From: Calothrix brevissima NIES-22
Lineage (GTDB): Bacteria; Cyanobacteriota; Cyanobacteriia; Cyanobacteriales; Nostocaceae
Assembly: GCF_002367995.1 (NCBI RefSeq)
Contig: NZ_AP018207.1
Span: 868,001-932,000, forward strand
Direction: 5' to 3'
Length of the DNA stretch: 64,000 bases
A program made the position numbers and the translations under genes. The notes beneath the pieces are model-generated. The model made no database searches. It was not told the DNA's origin and saw only the letters and a list, made by a program, of their open reading frames with translations. Positions 16,637 through 26,449 of the stretch are shown here, in pieces. Position 1 is the first letter of the stretch, and every line of letters starts with the position of its first letter.

Positions 16637-18043
16637 TTAATAATTATTTTGAATAAAATATTTTTGTTCACATTTTTCTAAATCAGGCAATAAAAAAATA
16701 AATCCTGCAAAAAACCAATAATAAATACCCATATAGTTATTAAAAATAACCGGAATAGCTATCTGAAGAGCATGAAATAAAAAAGCGGATAAAGCTAGTT
16801 GGAATAAAAATGGATCGCGAAGTTTTCTTAATTTGATAAAAAGAGAAATAATTAAACTGATGCGAATCAAATACCATGAAATAAAACCAATTACGCCTAT
16901 TTCCACGGCTACTCTTGGTGGTTCTACTTCTAGCGGTGGTATAGGTTCACCTTGAGGCAAATCAAGTAATTTTCTGAGGAATAATGTTGCTTGGTGAGTG
17001 GCTCCAGTGCCATAGCTATCTATTTGTTTAGATTGAATTATGTAGTTGATTCCTGAAGCTGCTTCAACAAAAGGTGCCCAAATACGCCCAATGCCCTCTG
17101 CTGAATTTGATGTAGTACGTTCAGCAAGTAAATCAATACTCTTGGCAAAGTAAGTGGGAATAACCACTGCTGCAATAATTGTTGGCAGTATAAACTTTTT
17201 GATGATACTAGTCGCTTGATTGAGGTGTGTTAATGAAAATATGAGGAAATAACTAATTAAAAATAAAGCTTCATACAAAACTACTGCTCTTGAACCTGTC
17301 ATAAAAGAAGTTCCTAATACCAGTAGCAATTCAATAATAGTTAAACAATACCATATACGGGACTGTCGTAATGTGAGCATAGGTACAAGTAAAGACAAGC
17401 TAGCAGATAAGTATGTCCCAAATCCAGTAATATAAGAAAAAGTTCCAGTTACTCGAACTATCTGTTCTTTTCCTACTCCAAACGTTGCCACAATATCTGT
17501 ACCAGCAGCATAAACATTTAAAGGACTTGAAGGAGGACTAAAAAACTGAACTACTGCTAGCAAACAGACAGGAATAACTAGTAATAAGTAATTTCTGATA
17601 AATTTATACAAACCTGTTTTTGAATTAAATAAATCTGAAACAAGCCAAAATATAGGAATATACAATAAATATGTTTTTAAGCCGAATAAACCTACGATGT
17701 AAGAGCCTAATGCAGGATTAAAAGCTTGTACAAAACACCAAACAGCTAAAAGATATATAAATATATTAATATAGTGTTTTTTGATTCTTTTTCCCTCTAT
17801 AAAAAAATACTTGATATAAGCTCCTATTAAAACTAAATCCTTAATAAAATAAATTAAGTTACTAGCTTGGGGCAAAATCCATTTTCGTGCTAATCCTTCT
17901 AATATTAAAAATACTAGTACAAAAATAACTGATTTTTTCCAATCTAATGCAGAAATAAAAATTATCAAAGAAATTGCTAAGATAGCTAATAACATAATTA
18001 AAATTAATGATTTTATATGTATATAAAATTTTCCAATTAACAA
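16637..18043 (-). CDS. O-antigen ligase/polymerase (Wzy/WaaL-like) membrane protein
   Basis: 468 aa with about ten or more predicted transmembrane helices and one large central loop (roughly 285-380) holding the polar segment TNSAEGIGRIWAPFVEAASGI. The topology and GSRAVVLYEALFLISY-type helix resemble the Wzy_C/O-antigen-ligase group, which joins lipid-linked repeat units in the periplasm. This is probably the cluster's polymerase. The start at 18043 is TTG; an ATG 16 codons later (17995) is an alternative. The gene is notably A+T-rich, as are the flippase and methyltransferase upstream. Confidence 0.75.
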   Translation of the reverse strand: MLIGKFYIHIKSLILIMLLAILAISLIIFISALDWKKSVIFVLVFLILEGLARKWILPQASNLIYFIKDLVLIGAYIKYFFIEGKRIKKHYINIFIYLLAVWCFVQAFNPALGSYIVGLFGLKTYLLYIPIFWLVSDLFNSKTGLYKFIRNYLLLVIPVCLLAVVQFFSPPSSPLNVYAAGTDIVATFGVGKEQIVRVTGTFSYITGFGTYLSASLSLLVPMLTLRQSRIWYCLTIIELLLVLGTSFMTGSRAVVLYEALFLISYFLIFSLTHLNQATSIIKKFILPTIIAAVVIPTYFAKSIDLLAERTTSNSAEGIGRIWAPFVEAASGINYIIQSKQIDSYGTGATHQATLFLRKLLDLPQGEPIPPLEVEPPRVAVEIGVIGFISWYLIRISLIISLFIKLRKLRDPFLFQLALSAFLFHALQIAIPVIFNNYMGIYYWFFAGFIFLLPDLEKCEQKYFIQNNY

Positions 18044-18094
18044 TTTATATTATGAATATAATCCAAACAATGTTTGCGTCCGAGAAATTTCTAT

Positions 18095-18190
18095 AGGGTC
18101 ACGGCAGTGCCATTGGTGTCAACCGAAGAAGATAAAGCCCCAATTTATTGGGCGTAAGCGTTAATCTCGCGATGGCGCTTACGCCTGGTT
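18095..18190. repeat. Dispersed repeat with GGCGTAAGCG / CGCTTACGCC inverted arms
   Basis: CACGGCAGTGCCATTGGTGTCAAC-like sequence (about 18101-18122) is followed by inverted 10-bp arms at 18151-18160 and 18176-18185. The first part resembles the borders of the nested repeat at 50035-50298, so both probably belong to one family of small cyanobacterial intergenic repeats. No gene is seen in 18044-18316. Confidence 0.65.
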
Positions 18191-18316
18191 TTGACTAATC
18201 TAATTTGAAAAAATTATGTACACTTTAATCTTAAGTGTAGTCTGAGTAAGTATTGCCCATCATATCAGGTTTTTTCGAGCTACGTGTATTTCAGAAATCC
18301 AAAATGAGTCATATGA

Positions 18317-18916
18317 CTAACAATATTTACCTAGCCATGCTTCATAACAAGCAATCAGTTGCACTGGATTGTACTTAAGTTCTTGTGTTCTTTGCTTATC
18401 AAGTAATTTAGCAGGATTGCCAACAGCAATATTATATTCAGGTATATTTTTAGTTACTACTGCCCCTGCTCCAACTATAGCGCCTTTCCCAATATGAATA
18501 CCAGGTAGAATAATTGCATCTGTAGCAATCCAAGCATAATCATCAATAATTATCGGTTTAGCAAAAGAAGACCAAGATGGATCGTCGACATTATGACTGG
18601 CTGTGAGTAATTTGACTCCATCGTTAATTACAACGCAAGAACCGATTCTAATATCTGCGTGTATAGCAAGATATGCTTGGCCAATAAAAGTACAATCTCC
18701 GATAGTTAGTTTTTCTAGGCAACCTTCTATTCTACTTTTATTAGAAATAATACTAAGGCTGCCTATGCGAGAACCTTTTATTTTCAATAAAAACTTAGTC
18801 TTTAATACTGTAACTAATTGAGTAAAAGACAAAATTCGTTTTGCCCATTGCTTGAGCCAAAACCATGAAAAAGTATGTGTCTTTTCTCGATTTTGCCAAA
18901 GATATACAAAACTCAT
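18317..18916 (-). CDS. Putative serine/sugar O-acetyltransferase, left-handed beta-helix
   Basis: 199 aa. Hexapeptide repeats from about residue 55 on (GSRIGSLSIISNKSRIEG, LTIGDCTFIGQAYLAI, IRIGSCVVINDGVKLL, AWIATDAIILPGIHIGKGAIVGAGAVVTKNIPEY) and the C-terminal AVGNPAKLL mark a WcaF/LbetaH acetyltransferase; the histidine in TASHNVDD is the expected general base. It is the second acetyltransferase of the cluster, so the polymer probably carries O-acetyl groups. It is preceded by the GT4 gene at 18964. Confidence 0.82.
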   Translation of the reverse strand: MSFVYLWQNREKTHTFSWFWLKQWAKRILSFTQLVTVLKTKFLLKIKGSRIGSLSIISNKSRIEGCLEKLTIGDCTFIGQAYLAIHADIRIGSCVVINDGVKLLTASHNVDDPSWSSFAKPIIIDDYAWIATDAIILPGIHIGKGAIVGAGAVVTKNIPEYNIAVGNPAKLLDKQRTQELKYNPVQLIACYEAWLGKYC

Positions 18917-18963
18917 ATTTCTTATTCTTTATGAGATTTAATTCCAGTCTGAGAACAGATAGG

Positions 18964-20166
18964 CTAAATTCTAGATGTAGAAATTTCCAAAGCTTTTATG
19001 ACTGCTTTTATATACTCATGTGGTGACCAAGACTCCATCCGCTTAATTGCAGCAGTACCCACTTTCTGCAAACATTCATGGTCTGGAAGTACTTCTTGGA
19101 TAATTTTTGCTAATGCTTCTATATTTCCACAAGGATAAACATATCCGGTTTCACCATGTTTAACCAAATCGTACCTAGAACCTACTCGATCACTAACGAT
19201 TACAGGGCAACCGCAAAGCATTGCTTCGTTAACAACCAACCCAAAAGGTTCATAATCGGAAGATAATATAAATAAATCAGCAGAACGATACATTGAGGAT
19301 AAATGAGACTGATTCACAAAACCAAGAAACTTGACTCTATCTGTTAACCCCAAAGAATCTGTCTCTAATTCTAATTCTGCTCTGAGAGGCCCTTCACCTG
19401 CAAATACAAGGTAACTATTATGGACATCAGCTTGAGCAAAAGCTCTCAAGACATCATCAGGACGTTTCCAATGTTGAAGTTTGGCACAAAATAGCAACAC
19501 AGTAGCGTTTTCTGGAATGTTCCACTGCTTGCGAACGGCTTTAACATCTACTTGATTAGCTTCTGATATCCACCTATCGTTATCTACTGTATATGGAGTT
19601 AGAGCAATATTCTGTTCAGCAATGCCTAAACTATGAATCATTTGCTTACCCAATGTTGAAGTTACCATCACAATATCAGCAAGTTGGAAAATACGTGGTA
19701 GCAACATCTTTTTTAACCATATCTTCCACCTTTTTTGATCGCGAGGTTCAAGTACGCTAGCATCAGTACTAAACAAAAGTTTATTGAATTTTAGCTTTAC
19801 AGCTATAGCAGCAATCCAAAAGCTAAGACAGTTGTACCCAGTATAAAAAATGACAGCATCAAATTTATCTTTTCTGATTAGGTTCCATAACCCTAAGTTG
19901 ATTAGTCCAAAAAAACTACCAAGTTTAGGTTTGGGAGAATTATTTTCAATTTGCACCCAAGGATAACCATCTAGGAGCGGTATATCCCAGGCAACTTCTA
20001 TACCAAACCCTGCATCAAAACCTGCTTTAACACCTTGTAGACTACAATAAGCTACTTGAATATCCAGTTGAGGGTGCTTTGACATGAGCCTAAATAGTGG
20101 CGCAGCATACTGCACAGGATGGGAAGCAACTATTAAAACTCTGTATTTATGAACAACTTCACTCAT
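18964..20166 (-). CDS. Family 4 glycosyltransferase
   Basis: 400 aa, GT-B fold. N-terminal RVLIVASHPVQYAAPLFRLMSKHP; C-terminal ATVLLFCAKLQHWKRPDDVLRAF, VKFLGFVNQSHLSSMYRSADLFILSSDYEPFGLVVNEAMLCGCPVIVSDRVGSRYDLV with the E-x7-E motif. The SHPVQY N-terminus is a recognisable subgroup of GT4 enzymes in bacterial capsule clusters. It is co-oriented with the FkbM methyltransferase 21 bp upstream. Confidence 0.87.
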   Translation of the reverse strand: MSEVVHKYRVLIVASHPVQYAAPLFRLMSKHPQLDIQVAYCSLQGVKAGFDAGFGIEVAWDIPLLDGYPWVQIENNSPKPKLGSFFGLINLGLWNLIRKDKFDAVIFYTGYNCLSFWIAAIAVKLKFNKLLFSTDASVLEPRDQKRWKIWLKKMLLPRIFQLADIVMVTSTLGKQMIHSLGIAEQNIALTPYTVDNDRWISEANQVDVKAVRKQWNIPENATVLLFCAKLQHWKRPDDVLRAFAQADVHNSYLVFAGEGPLRAELELETDSLGLTDRVKFLGFVNQSHLSSMYRSADLFILSSDYEPFGLVVNEAMLCGCPVIVSDRVGSRYDLVKHGETGYVYPCGNIEALAKIIQEVLPDHECLQKVGTAAIKRMESWSPHEYIKAVIKALEISTSRI

Positions 20167-20187
20167 ATATTATCCAAGATTAATTAT

Positions 20188-20931
20188 TTAAGCATTAAAA
20201 TAAGCAATTATTTCATTAGAATTTTGGATATCTTCTCCATAAATAGTTTCTAATGTATAACCAAGGGAATTTAAAAATTGACAACATTGTTCATGGATTT
20301 CAATTCCATGAGTAGCTAGTAAAATTGTCGGATGTATCTTACTTAGCATAGACTTGGCTCCATAAAGAGCTAGCATCTCTGCACCTTCTATGTCAATTTT
20401 TAGAAAATCTGGCGGTGGAATTTGCTTTGTATCAATCAATTCATCCAGAGAAACTGTCTTTACTTGTAACTCACCTTGCGATGAAATATGTCCAGTAAAC
20501 CCACTACTATCAAATTGGATTACACCACTACTATCTGAAACAGCTCTATCAATAACTATTACATTTTCAAGATGATTGAGTTGCAAATGCTGTTTCAAAT
20601 AGTGCAAGTTTTGAGGATTAGGTTCAAAAGCAATTACTTTCCCTTGATATCCGACTAATACTGACGCTAGTATTGTATAAAATCCACTATGCGAACCGAG
20701 GTCGTATACAATATTTTCCTCTTTAATTATTTGCTGGAAGATAATTTGTTTTTCGTATTCGTAGCTTCCTAACCAAGCACCGTGTTGACCTGACTTAATA
20801 ATCCACTTTTTGCCTTTAAGTTTTCCCTGCAAAATAGGCATTACTGTTGTTGATGGAATAAATTGTAAAGGAAATCTTAAAATCTTACCTAATATTGTTT
20901 GATTTGAAATTCCTGAAAAATTAATAGACAT
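20188..20931 (-). CDS. FkbM-family methyltransferase
   Basis: 247 aa. The motif order is that of FkbM enzymes: NIVYDLGSHSGFYTILASVLVGYQGKVIAFEPNPQNLHYL (motif I and the acidic ribose-binding residue), then DFLKIDIEGAEMLALYGA, the family hallmark. FkbM methyltransferases O-methylate sugars or polyketides with S-adenosylmethionine; here a sugar hydroxyl is likely. It lies between two glycosyltransferase genes. Confidence 0.87.
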   Translation of the reverse strand: MSINFSGISNQTILGKILRFPLQFIPSTTVMPILQGKLKGKKWIIKSGQHGAWLGSYEYEKQIIFQQIIKEENIVYDLGSHSGFYTILASVLVGYQGKVIAFEPNPQNLHYLKQHLQLNHLENVIVIDRAVSDSSGVIQFDSSGFTGHISSQGELQVKTVSLDELIDTKQIPPPDFLKIDIEGAEMLALYGAKSMLSKIHPTILLATHGIEIHEQCCQFLNSLGYTLETIYGEDIQNSNEIIAYFNA

Positions 20932-21093
20932 AATTTTCTACCTACTAAATTAATAGTAAACAAACACATACAGTGCTTTTGAAGTAAGTGAAATACAACG
21001 ATTTTAGGGATGTTTTTTAAACTTTGAATTTGATTCAGTTGCTGTACCTCATAAACATCGAATCTGCTGTATTTAAACAATATAAGTAAGTTT

Positions 21094-22200
21094 TTATTTA
21101 TCTTTCTGTTCCAATATCAAGTTTTCCATGAAAATTTTGGCTTGCACTGGAAGGCTATGGGTTTGATACCATGTGTAAGCATTATCTGCAATATTCTGTC
21201 CCTGTATTAAACGTAATTCATTACTATGGTCATCATTAGACCAGTAATGTTTACCCTTTTCAAGACCGTCTATCGGTAATTTACTAGAAATAACCATGCA
21301 AGGAATTAATCTATGGGCACAGTAAGCAGCAAAAATAGTTGATTTTGCTAAGTATGCAGGAGGAGGAAAGTTTAAAAAACCAGCAATGGAATCTGCCAAA
21401 TTTTTACTAATTTCTTCTGCTTTATCCACCCCTTTTTCTATGATAGGAATGCTGTAAATTTCTGAAAGTTCTAACCCAGTTGGTACACCAATATCCAATA
21501 TTTCTTGAATGTTTAAACTTTGGCAGGTTTCTTTTAAGGCCTTGAGGCATTGATTATAGACCTGTAGCCTAGCGTTACGGCTACCAAAAACCACGAGTCG
21601 CTGAGAACGCTCTGCTAAATTTGGCAAGTATTCTGCTTCTCCAATATTGGAAAATACAGGAAGGCAAGTAATTTCAGTTTGTTGAGTGCGATTGAGTTGA
21701 TACAAAAGTTCGCCATAACTTTGTTTACTAGTTATACAGCGCTCGCTCATTTGTGCCAAACGTGCTGCTAAACTTTTTTGTAAGGATGATAGCCAGAAAG
21801 AACTTGTCCATATAGGGCCAGAAGCAGCAATTTCATGGAACATGGTAACTAGCGATCGCTTAGGAAATAAATTTTTCCAACGCTGTAAGCCATCGACCAA
21901 CCAAACTGGACAGCCTCTTTGAGCATAGCCGTAGCCTACATAATGTAAAAGGATGCTGGATGATCGATCGCTTGATAATAAACTTAGCAATGCATCAGGA
22001 GAGCGATCGCTAACTTGTCTTACAGGAAATCCTTCAATTTCTGCTGCGCCATTCCATTTGGAATTACCTACAACAAAATAGGTTTGAATATTAAAGTCCT
22101 TACGAAGCTGAAGAGCTAAATTTAGTGCATAGTCTCCTACCCCATCAATAGCAGGAGGGAGCCTGGGAACGATTGACATTACAGAAGCTAAATTACTCAT
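21094..22200 (-). CDS. Putative glycosyltransferase, GT4-like
   Basis: 368 aa. The N-terminus VMSIVPRLPPAIDGVGDYALNLALQLRKDF has the GT-B loop that lies near the sugar acceptor in GT4 enzymes (GVGDYA). The C-terminal half lacks a clear E-x7-E motif (AAYCAHRLIPCMVISSKLPIDGL occupies that place), so the donor-binding site may be diverged or inactive. It is 6 bp from the preceding methyltransferase gene on the same strand, implying co-translation. The function is tentative. Confidence 0.6.
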   Translation of the reverse strand: MSNLASVMSIVPRLPPAIDGVGDYALNLALQLRKDFNIQTYFVVGNSKWNGAAEIEGFPVRQVSDRSPDALLSLLSSDRSSSILLHYVGYGYAQRGCPVWLVDGLQRWKNLFPKRSLVTMFHEIAASGPIWTSSFWLSSLQKSLAARLAQMSERCITSKQSYGELLYQLNRTQQTEITCLPVFSNIGEAEYLPNLAERSQRLVVFGSRNARLQVYNQCLKALKETCQSLNIQEILDIGVPTGLELSEIYSIPIIEKGVDKAEEISKNLADSIAGFLNFPPPAYLAKSTIFAAYCAHRLIPCMVISSKLPIDGLEKGKHYWSNDDHSNELRLIQGQNIADNAYTWYQTHSLPVQAKIFMENLILEQKDK

Positions 22201-22206
22201 AATCTA

Positions 22207-23013
22207 TCAATAATTAGCATGAGTTAATAAAGCAACTGTACTTGTGTGCAATTTGCGTTTGACTATTAAAGGCATGGAACTAGTCAGTTTTTCACAGGTT
22301 GCAACCCAAGCTGCTGGCAGTATCTTTAACAAATAGTGGAGTTTAATATGACCGTTAGTTAATGAATTGGTGATCAATCTAATATCCTGAACGACTAATC
22401 CTGCTTTATGAGTCAGATGTTCAAGTTCATCTAAGTGGATTAAGAAAATATGTCCATCTGAGTTTGGCTTAAATTGTACTTCTTCATATTGACTCGCATC
22501 TGCACAATCTGAAAACTTGGGCAAACGATTCTTAAAATATTCACCGTTAGGTGTACTCATTACTATATGCCCCCCTGGCTTTAGCATCTGAGCAATTTTT
22601 TTTAAGAAATTGTCAGGATGAGCTACATGCTCAATAACCTCAGCAATTAAGATTACATCAAACTGAGCATAAAAGTCTAAATTAAAAATATTTCCTGGTG
22701 CATAGTTCACTATGCCATATTCCCATTTTAATTTCACATAATCAATAAGTTCTTCTCGCAAATCATTCCAAGTCACTTCATATCCTTGTTCTGCCAAGTA
22801 CAAAGTAAAATTTCCTTGTGCAGCAGCTACATCTAAAACTTTTGCCCCCGGTTTAGCAATCTTTTGAATCAACTCTAATGTATGTTTACGTCTATTAGCG
22901 TAGGCGTGAGCATATCCTGTAAGAGGATTTTCTTCATAGACTTCGAGTAAGTCATAAGGATAACTATATTTCCAACTTTCAGGCCAATTTTGGCTATATA
23001 ACAATTTTTTCAC
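22207..23013 (-). CDS. Class I SAM-dependent methyltransferase
   Basis: 268 aa, GTG start. Motif I KVLDVAAAQGNFTLYLAEQGYEVTWNDLREELIDY, then FDVILIAEVIEHVAHPDNFLKKIAQMLKPGGHIVMSTPNGEYF, is a Methyltransf_23-like pattern. The usual GxGxG glycine loop is AAAQGN here, a slightly unusual variant. A polysaccharide sugar is the probable substrate from context. Confidence 0.8.
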   Translation of the reverse strand: MKKLLYSQNWPESWKYSYPYDLLEVYEENPLTGYAHAYANRRKHTLELIQKIAKPGAKVLDVAAAQGNFTLYLAEQGYEVTWNDLREELIDYVKLKWEYGIVNYAPGNIFNLDFYAQFDVILIAEVIEHVAHPDNFLKKIAQMLKPGGHIVMSTPNGEYFKNRLPKFSDCADASQYEEVQFKPNSDGHIFLIHLDELEHLTHKAGLVVQDIRLITNSLTNGHIKLHYLLKILPAAWVATCEKLTSSMPLIVKRKLHTSTVALLTHANY

Positions 23014-23154
23014 TTAGGTATTTGTTAACTGTTTATTTAGATTAAGGGTAATTAGTCACAGCAATAAACAGAGCTTATTGAGAATAAACTAGCAAATAAG
23101 CTCTATGTCGATGGAGAACAATCTACCTGTGGTAAAGAAGATTAAAGTTTTTAA

Positions 23155-24123
23155 CTAAAAAAAACGGCCAATTATCTTGGCACACATTAAATCTAATTTT
23201 TTCCAGAAAAAATCGTTATTAGAATAAAGTTTAATAGGTGATTGAGTATAGCCCCAATACTGTTTATCAGCAAGAGTTAGGCGTTTTCCTTGAAGGGAAG
23301 AAAGAAACATTTGTTTACGCCAAGGTTTGATACTACCTAATGCATGAGACATAGTAAATCCACCTGGAATAATGTCCATCCCTTCTTTACCTATCAAACT
23401 GACAGGGCAAGAAGTAGATATTAAAGCAATATTTAGGGCATCCTGATCTGTTTTATCAAATAAAAAATGACGGCCTACTTCTTCAAATGTAGAGTTTATA
23501 TTGCGACTTTGATTAGCTTTCTGCAAGCCTGGATTAGCATTTTGAAGTCCTCTAATCTTTGGAGCCATTATCTCTTGAATCTTTAACCAGTTATCTAAAA
23601 AATCTTGTTCTCTTTTAGTTAAACCTATAAAGCCACCGTTAACATAAGTATCTGTATTAAGATTAAAATTGAAACCATGAGGCTCGTAAAATCTTCTCCA
23701 TGCCATACGTAAAGGATGGCTGTGGGGGATAGGTGAATTTATATCTTCACATAAAGCAACACCATAACTAACCCATTCTTCAAAATAAGACCAGCGACAT
23801 TTAATTACAATATCAGGATCAAAGTAGAATAAAGCTTCAGCATCAGGACAAAATTCTTGCCATAAGCTCAACATAAAGTTGGGTTTATAGTTTGTCAGAT
23901 GATAATCAGTTTCTAATTTAATAAATCGAATCGCACAGCCATCAGCAACAATGTACTCTTGGTAATTTTCATATTTGTTTATAGGCTGTGCCCAAGGTGG
24001 TAGTTCACCACGATAGCCTACCCAAATAATTCCGCGAAAGCCATGATGATATAAAGAGTTAGTTAACGCTCCTACACCATAGTGGTAATTTCCTTCAAAT
24101 AGAGTACAGATTGCTGTCAGCAT
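23155..24123 (-). CDS. Putative GT-A glycosyltransferase (GT8-like)
   Basis: 322 aa. MLTAICTLFEGNYHYGVGALTNSLYHHGFRGIIWVGYRG matches the N-terminal beta-alpha of GT-A enzymes, and ALFYFDPDIVIKCRW supplies the D-x-D metal/nucleotide motif (about residues 99-101). VNGGFIGL and the later DQDALNIAL segment are also GT8-like. It is probably a sugar transferase, but the family assignment is by motif only. It lies 8 bp after the stop of the following methyltransferase gene. Confidence 0.65.
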   Translation of the reverse strand: MLTAICTLFEGNYHYGVGALTNSLYHHGFRGIIWVGYRGELPPWAQPINKYENYQEYIVADGCAIRFIKLETDYHLTNYKPNFMLSLWQEFCPDAEALFYFDPDIVIKCRWSYFEEWVSYGVALCEDINSPIPHSHPLRMAWRRFYEPHGFNFNLNTDTYVNGGFIGLTKREQDFLDNWLKIQEIMAPKIRGLQNANPGLQKANQSRNINSTFEEVGRHFLFDKTDQDALNIALISTSCPVSLIGKEGMDIIPGGFTMSHALGSIKPWRKQMFLSSLQGKRLTLADKQYWGYTQSPIKLYSNNDFFWKKLDLMCAKIIGRFF

Positions 24124-24131
24124 ATAATAAA

Positions 24132-25100
24132 CTATTGATATTGAAAATTTTTGTTTTTTGAATATCTTGCTAACATACTAAACCCTGTTATTTTAGATTT
24201 TGATGTTAGCCACAATATCATTGAGAGAGGATAAATAGAATAACGGAAAAAACGCTCTGCCCAAATGTTGGCATACTTTATTTTACTCAGAAGCTTTTTA
24301 TAATAAAAAAATCTAGTTGAGTATGACCAAAGTATATTTTTAAATGTCATGGGTTCATAAATTAATTCTTGCAAATTCCATCCACTATTATGTCCAATTA
24401 TTTTCAAAGAATTTTCGCTCCATCTAGTTAAATGATGTGGAGGTTGATCCATAAAATCTTTCTCATTAAAACTTCTAGTTAGTCTTCTATCACTAGGTAC
24501 ACTTATCCATAGGTCAGAATTATCTGTAGTACATTTCCACGCTAGATTAAATACTTTATTAGGATTATCCAAGTGTTCAAGAACATGAAATAAAACCATT
24601 GTATTAAATTTCTCTCTTCCAATAATCTGCTCAGTGTTTGGATTAGATAAATCCAATAAATTAACGGGTAAATTCTCAGTCAGACATTGTTCGATAACTT
24701 CTTTTGAAAAGTCAAATCCTTGGCAATTAATGTTGTTAGCTATGCATTTCTTCAAAAAAAAGCCTACCCCGCATCCTAGCTCACCGACAAAAGCTGCTGG
24801 ATTGAGACGAGTAATAACATAGTCAAATTCCCATCGAGCCTCCGGATAGAGAGATAATAATTTATAGGCAAGACTATACCAATAGGTATTTGGTGCTACT
24901 AATGGATTAGCGTATTCAAGCCCACAATTTATGCATTTGTGCATTGTGTAGCTGTCTGCTGAAAGTTTAGCTGCTTGAGTTAGTTCCATCTGAGCAGCAG
25001 TATCTTCTCGAGCATACAATGCATGTTGTGATTGTAGATTTATATCTTCTAGCTTAATCGCTGTTTCTGCATAACAAGCTGGACACCGACTTTTAATCAT
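24132..25100 (-). CDS. Class I SAM-dependent methyltransferase with N-terminal zinc ribbon
   Basis: 322 aa. An N-terminal CPAC...CINCGLEYANP zinc-ribbon-like pair (residues 5-8 and 55-58) precedes a methyltransferase core (FVGELGCGVGFFLKKCIANNINCQGFDFSKEVIEQ; MVLFHVLEHLDNPNKVF), the arrangement of Methyltransf_13/23-type sugar C- or O-methyltransferases. A hydrophobic C-terminal region (IYPLSMILWLTSK) may lie at the membrane. Its start overlaps the flippase gene by 8 bp. Confidence 0.78.
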   Translation of the reverse strand: MIKSRCPACYAETAIKLEDINLQSQHALYAREDTAAQMELTQAAKLSADSYTMHKCINCGLEYANPLVAPNTYWYSLAYKLLSLYPEARWEFDYVITRLNPAAFVGELGCGVGFFLKKCIANNINCQGFDFSKEVIEQCLTENLPVNLLDLSNPNTEQIIGREKFNTMVLFHVLEHLDNPNKVFNLAWKCTTDNSDLWISVPSDRRLTRSFNEKDFMDQPPHHLTRWSENSLKIIGHNSGWNLQELIYEPMTFKNILWSYSTRFFYYKKLLSKIKYANIWAERFFRYSIYPLSMILWLTSKSKITGFSMLARYSKNKNFQYQ

Positions 25101-26406
25101 TGATATTTAATCCTTTCTGATATATTTTATTTCTCTCTTTAGTTATCTCTTGTGATAAACCTTTATATGTCATATAAAAATTTATGCAAGATGCTGGAAT
25201 CAATGACAACATACTAAAAAGAGTTATACCTATAATATTTGAGATATCTAAGAATAATAAGAGTACTATTTGAGTTCCAATGATTGTTGGAATAAATAGC
25301 CAAGATTCCTCAATCCAGCCTTTGGAAGCATTGATAGACCACAACATACCAGTAATTGATTGAGTTAAACTAGCCAATATAAAATAGAACACCTCTCTTT
25401 TTAGATGAGAATATTTTGTACCTAAAATCCATAAAATTTGTTCTGGAAAAAGTATCGATATTAATAAAATTAATAAACATAAAATAGTATAAAAAAATAA
25501 AATTTGGCAATATTTTTTTATTAAAAGCTTAAAAGATTGGCACCGAGAAAAGCTTGGTAAAATAATACCGATCATTACAGAACTGACAACAGAGAAAATT
25601 ACACCTAATCTACCCAAAGCCCCTACTTCAGCAATATTTTGAGTATTGCCAAATATGCTAATTAACCAAACTGTTATCTGTCCTTGTAGGCAGTAAAAAA
25701 TATTAGTGGGAGCTTGAGCTTTGACAATTTTTAATATTTCAAATTTATATTCTTGATTAATAGAAGCTTTTATATTAATACTTGATTTAACAAAATACCT
25801 CAGCATTGAATTCTGCAATCCTGATGCAATAGTTGAAGCAAAAGCTGCTATTGCTGCATTTAAGAAAGTTAAGGTTCCTCCTATAATTAAAAGTATTCTT
25901 GAGCCAGAGAAAAGTAGATCTAAACGCTGAAGTTGAGAAATTTGAGATTGTAACCTTGGTACAACTATTAAAACTCCTATAGTAAGATAAAAGTAAAGCT
26001 CAATCAAAATACCAGCTATTAATAATAGTGTATAGCTTATTGAAGCTCCGTTATGCAACAGCATTAAAAACAAAATTGGTGCTACTACTACTACTGAAAT
26101 TATGGAGAAATATTGGCGTAACTGAATAGCTGTATTAATCAGTTGTCCAAAACGATATGGATCTTGCCAAAGTCTACCTCCAATTGCAGACACTGCTGAA
26201 CTAATTCCAGTATCAGCTAATATATTCATTGTTGCCTGCATCGAATTAGCCAAAATAAAATAGGCGTAATCTTCTTTGCTTAATGTCCGAACTATTAATA
26301 CTCCGCAAGCTAAATTTATTGCCTGAACAATTAGTTGGTATGAGATAAATTTAAGCAGGATTTTAAGCCGACTAAATACTATGTTTAATTGTCTTAGTAT
26401 TAACAA
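25093..26406 (-). CDS. Polysaccharide flippase (Wzx/RfbX-like, MOP superfamily)
   Basis: 437 aa with 12-14 predicted transmembrane helices. The N-terminal FISYQLIVQAINLACGVLIVRTLSKEDYAYFILANSMQATMNILADTGIS pattern (starting from a helix followed by LSKEDYA) is typical of Wzx/PST transporters, which flip undecaprenyl-linked repeat units to the periplasm. With the polymerase-like protein and the Wzc-like kinase this indicates Wzx/Wzy-dependent export. The start at 26406 is TTG. Its 3' end overlaps the next gene. Confidence 0.82.
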   Translation of the reverse strand: MLILRQLNIVFSRLKILLKFISYQLIVQAINLACGVLIVRTLSKEDYAYFILANSMQATMNILADTGISSAVSAIGGRLWQDPYRFGQLINTAIQLRQYFSIISVVVVAPILFLMLLHNGASISYTLLLIAGILIELYFYLTIGVLIVVPRLQSQISQLQRLDLLFSGSRILLIIGGTLTFLNAAIAAFASTIASGLQNSMLRYFVKSSINIKASINQEYKFEILKIVKAQAPTNIFYCLQGQITVWLISIFGNTQNIAEVGALGRLGVIFSVVSSVMIGIILPSFSRCQSFKLLIKKYCQILFFYTILCLLILLISILFPEQILWILGTKYSHLKREVFYFILASLTQSITGMLWSINASKGWIEESWLFIPTIIGTQIVLLLFLDISNIIGITLFSMLSLIPASCINFYMTYKGLSQEITKERNKIYQKGLNIND

Positions 26407-26449
26407 TTAGCCTCTTAATTTAAGTATTATTTTAATTTTTTGTGGTTCT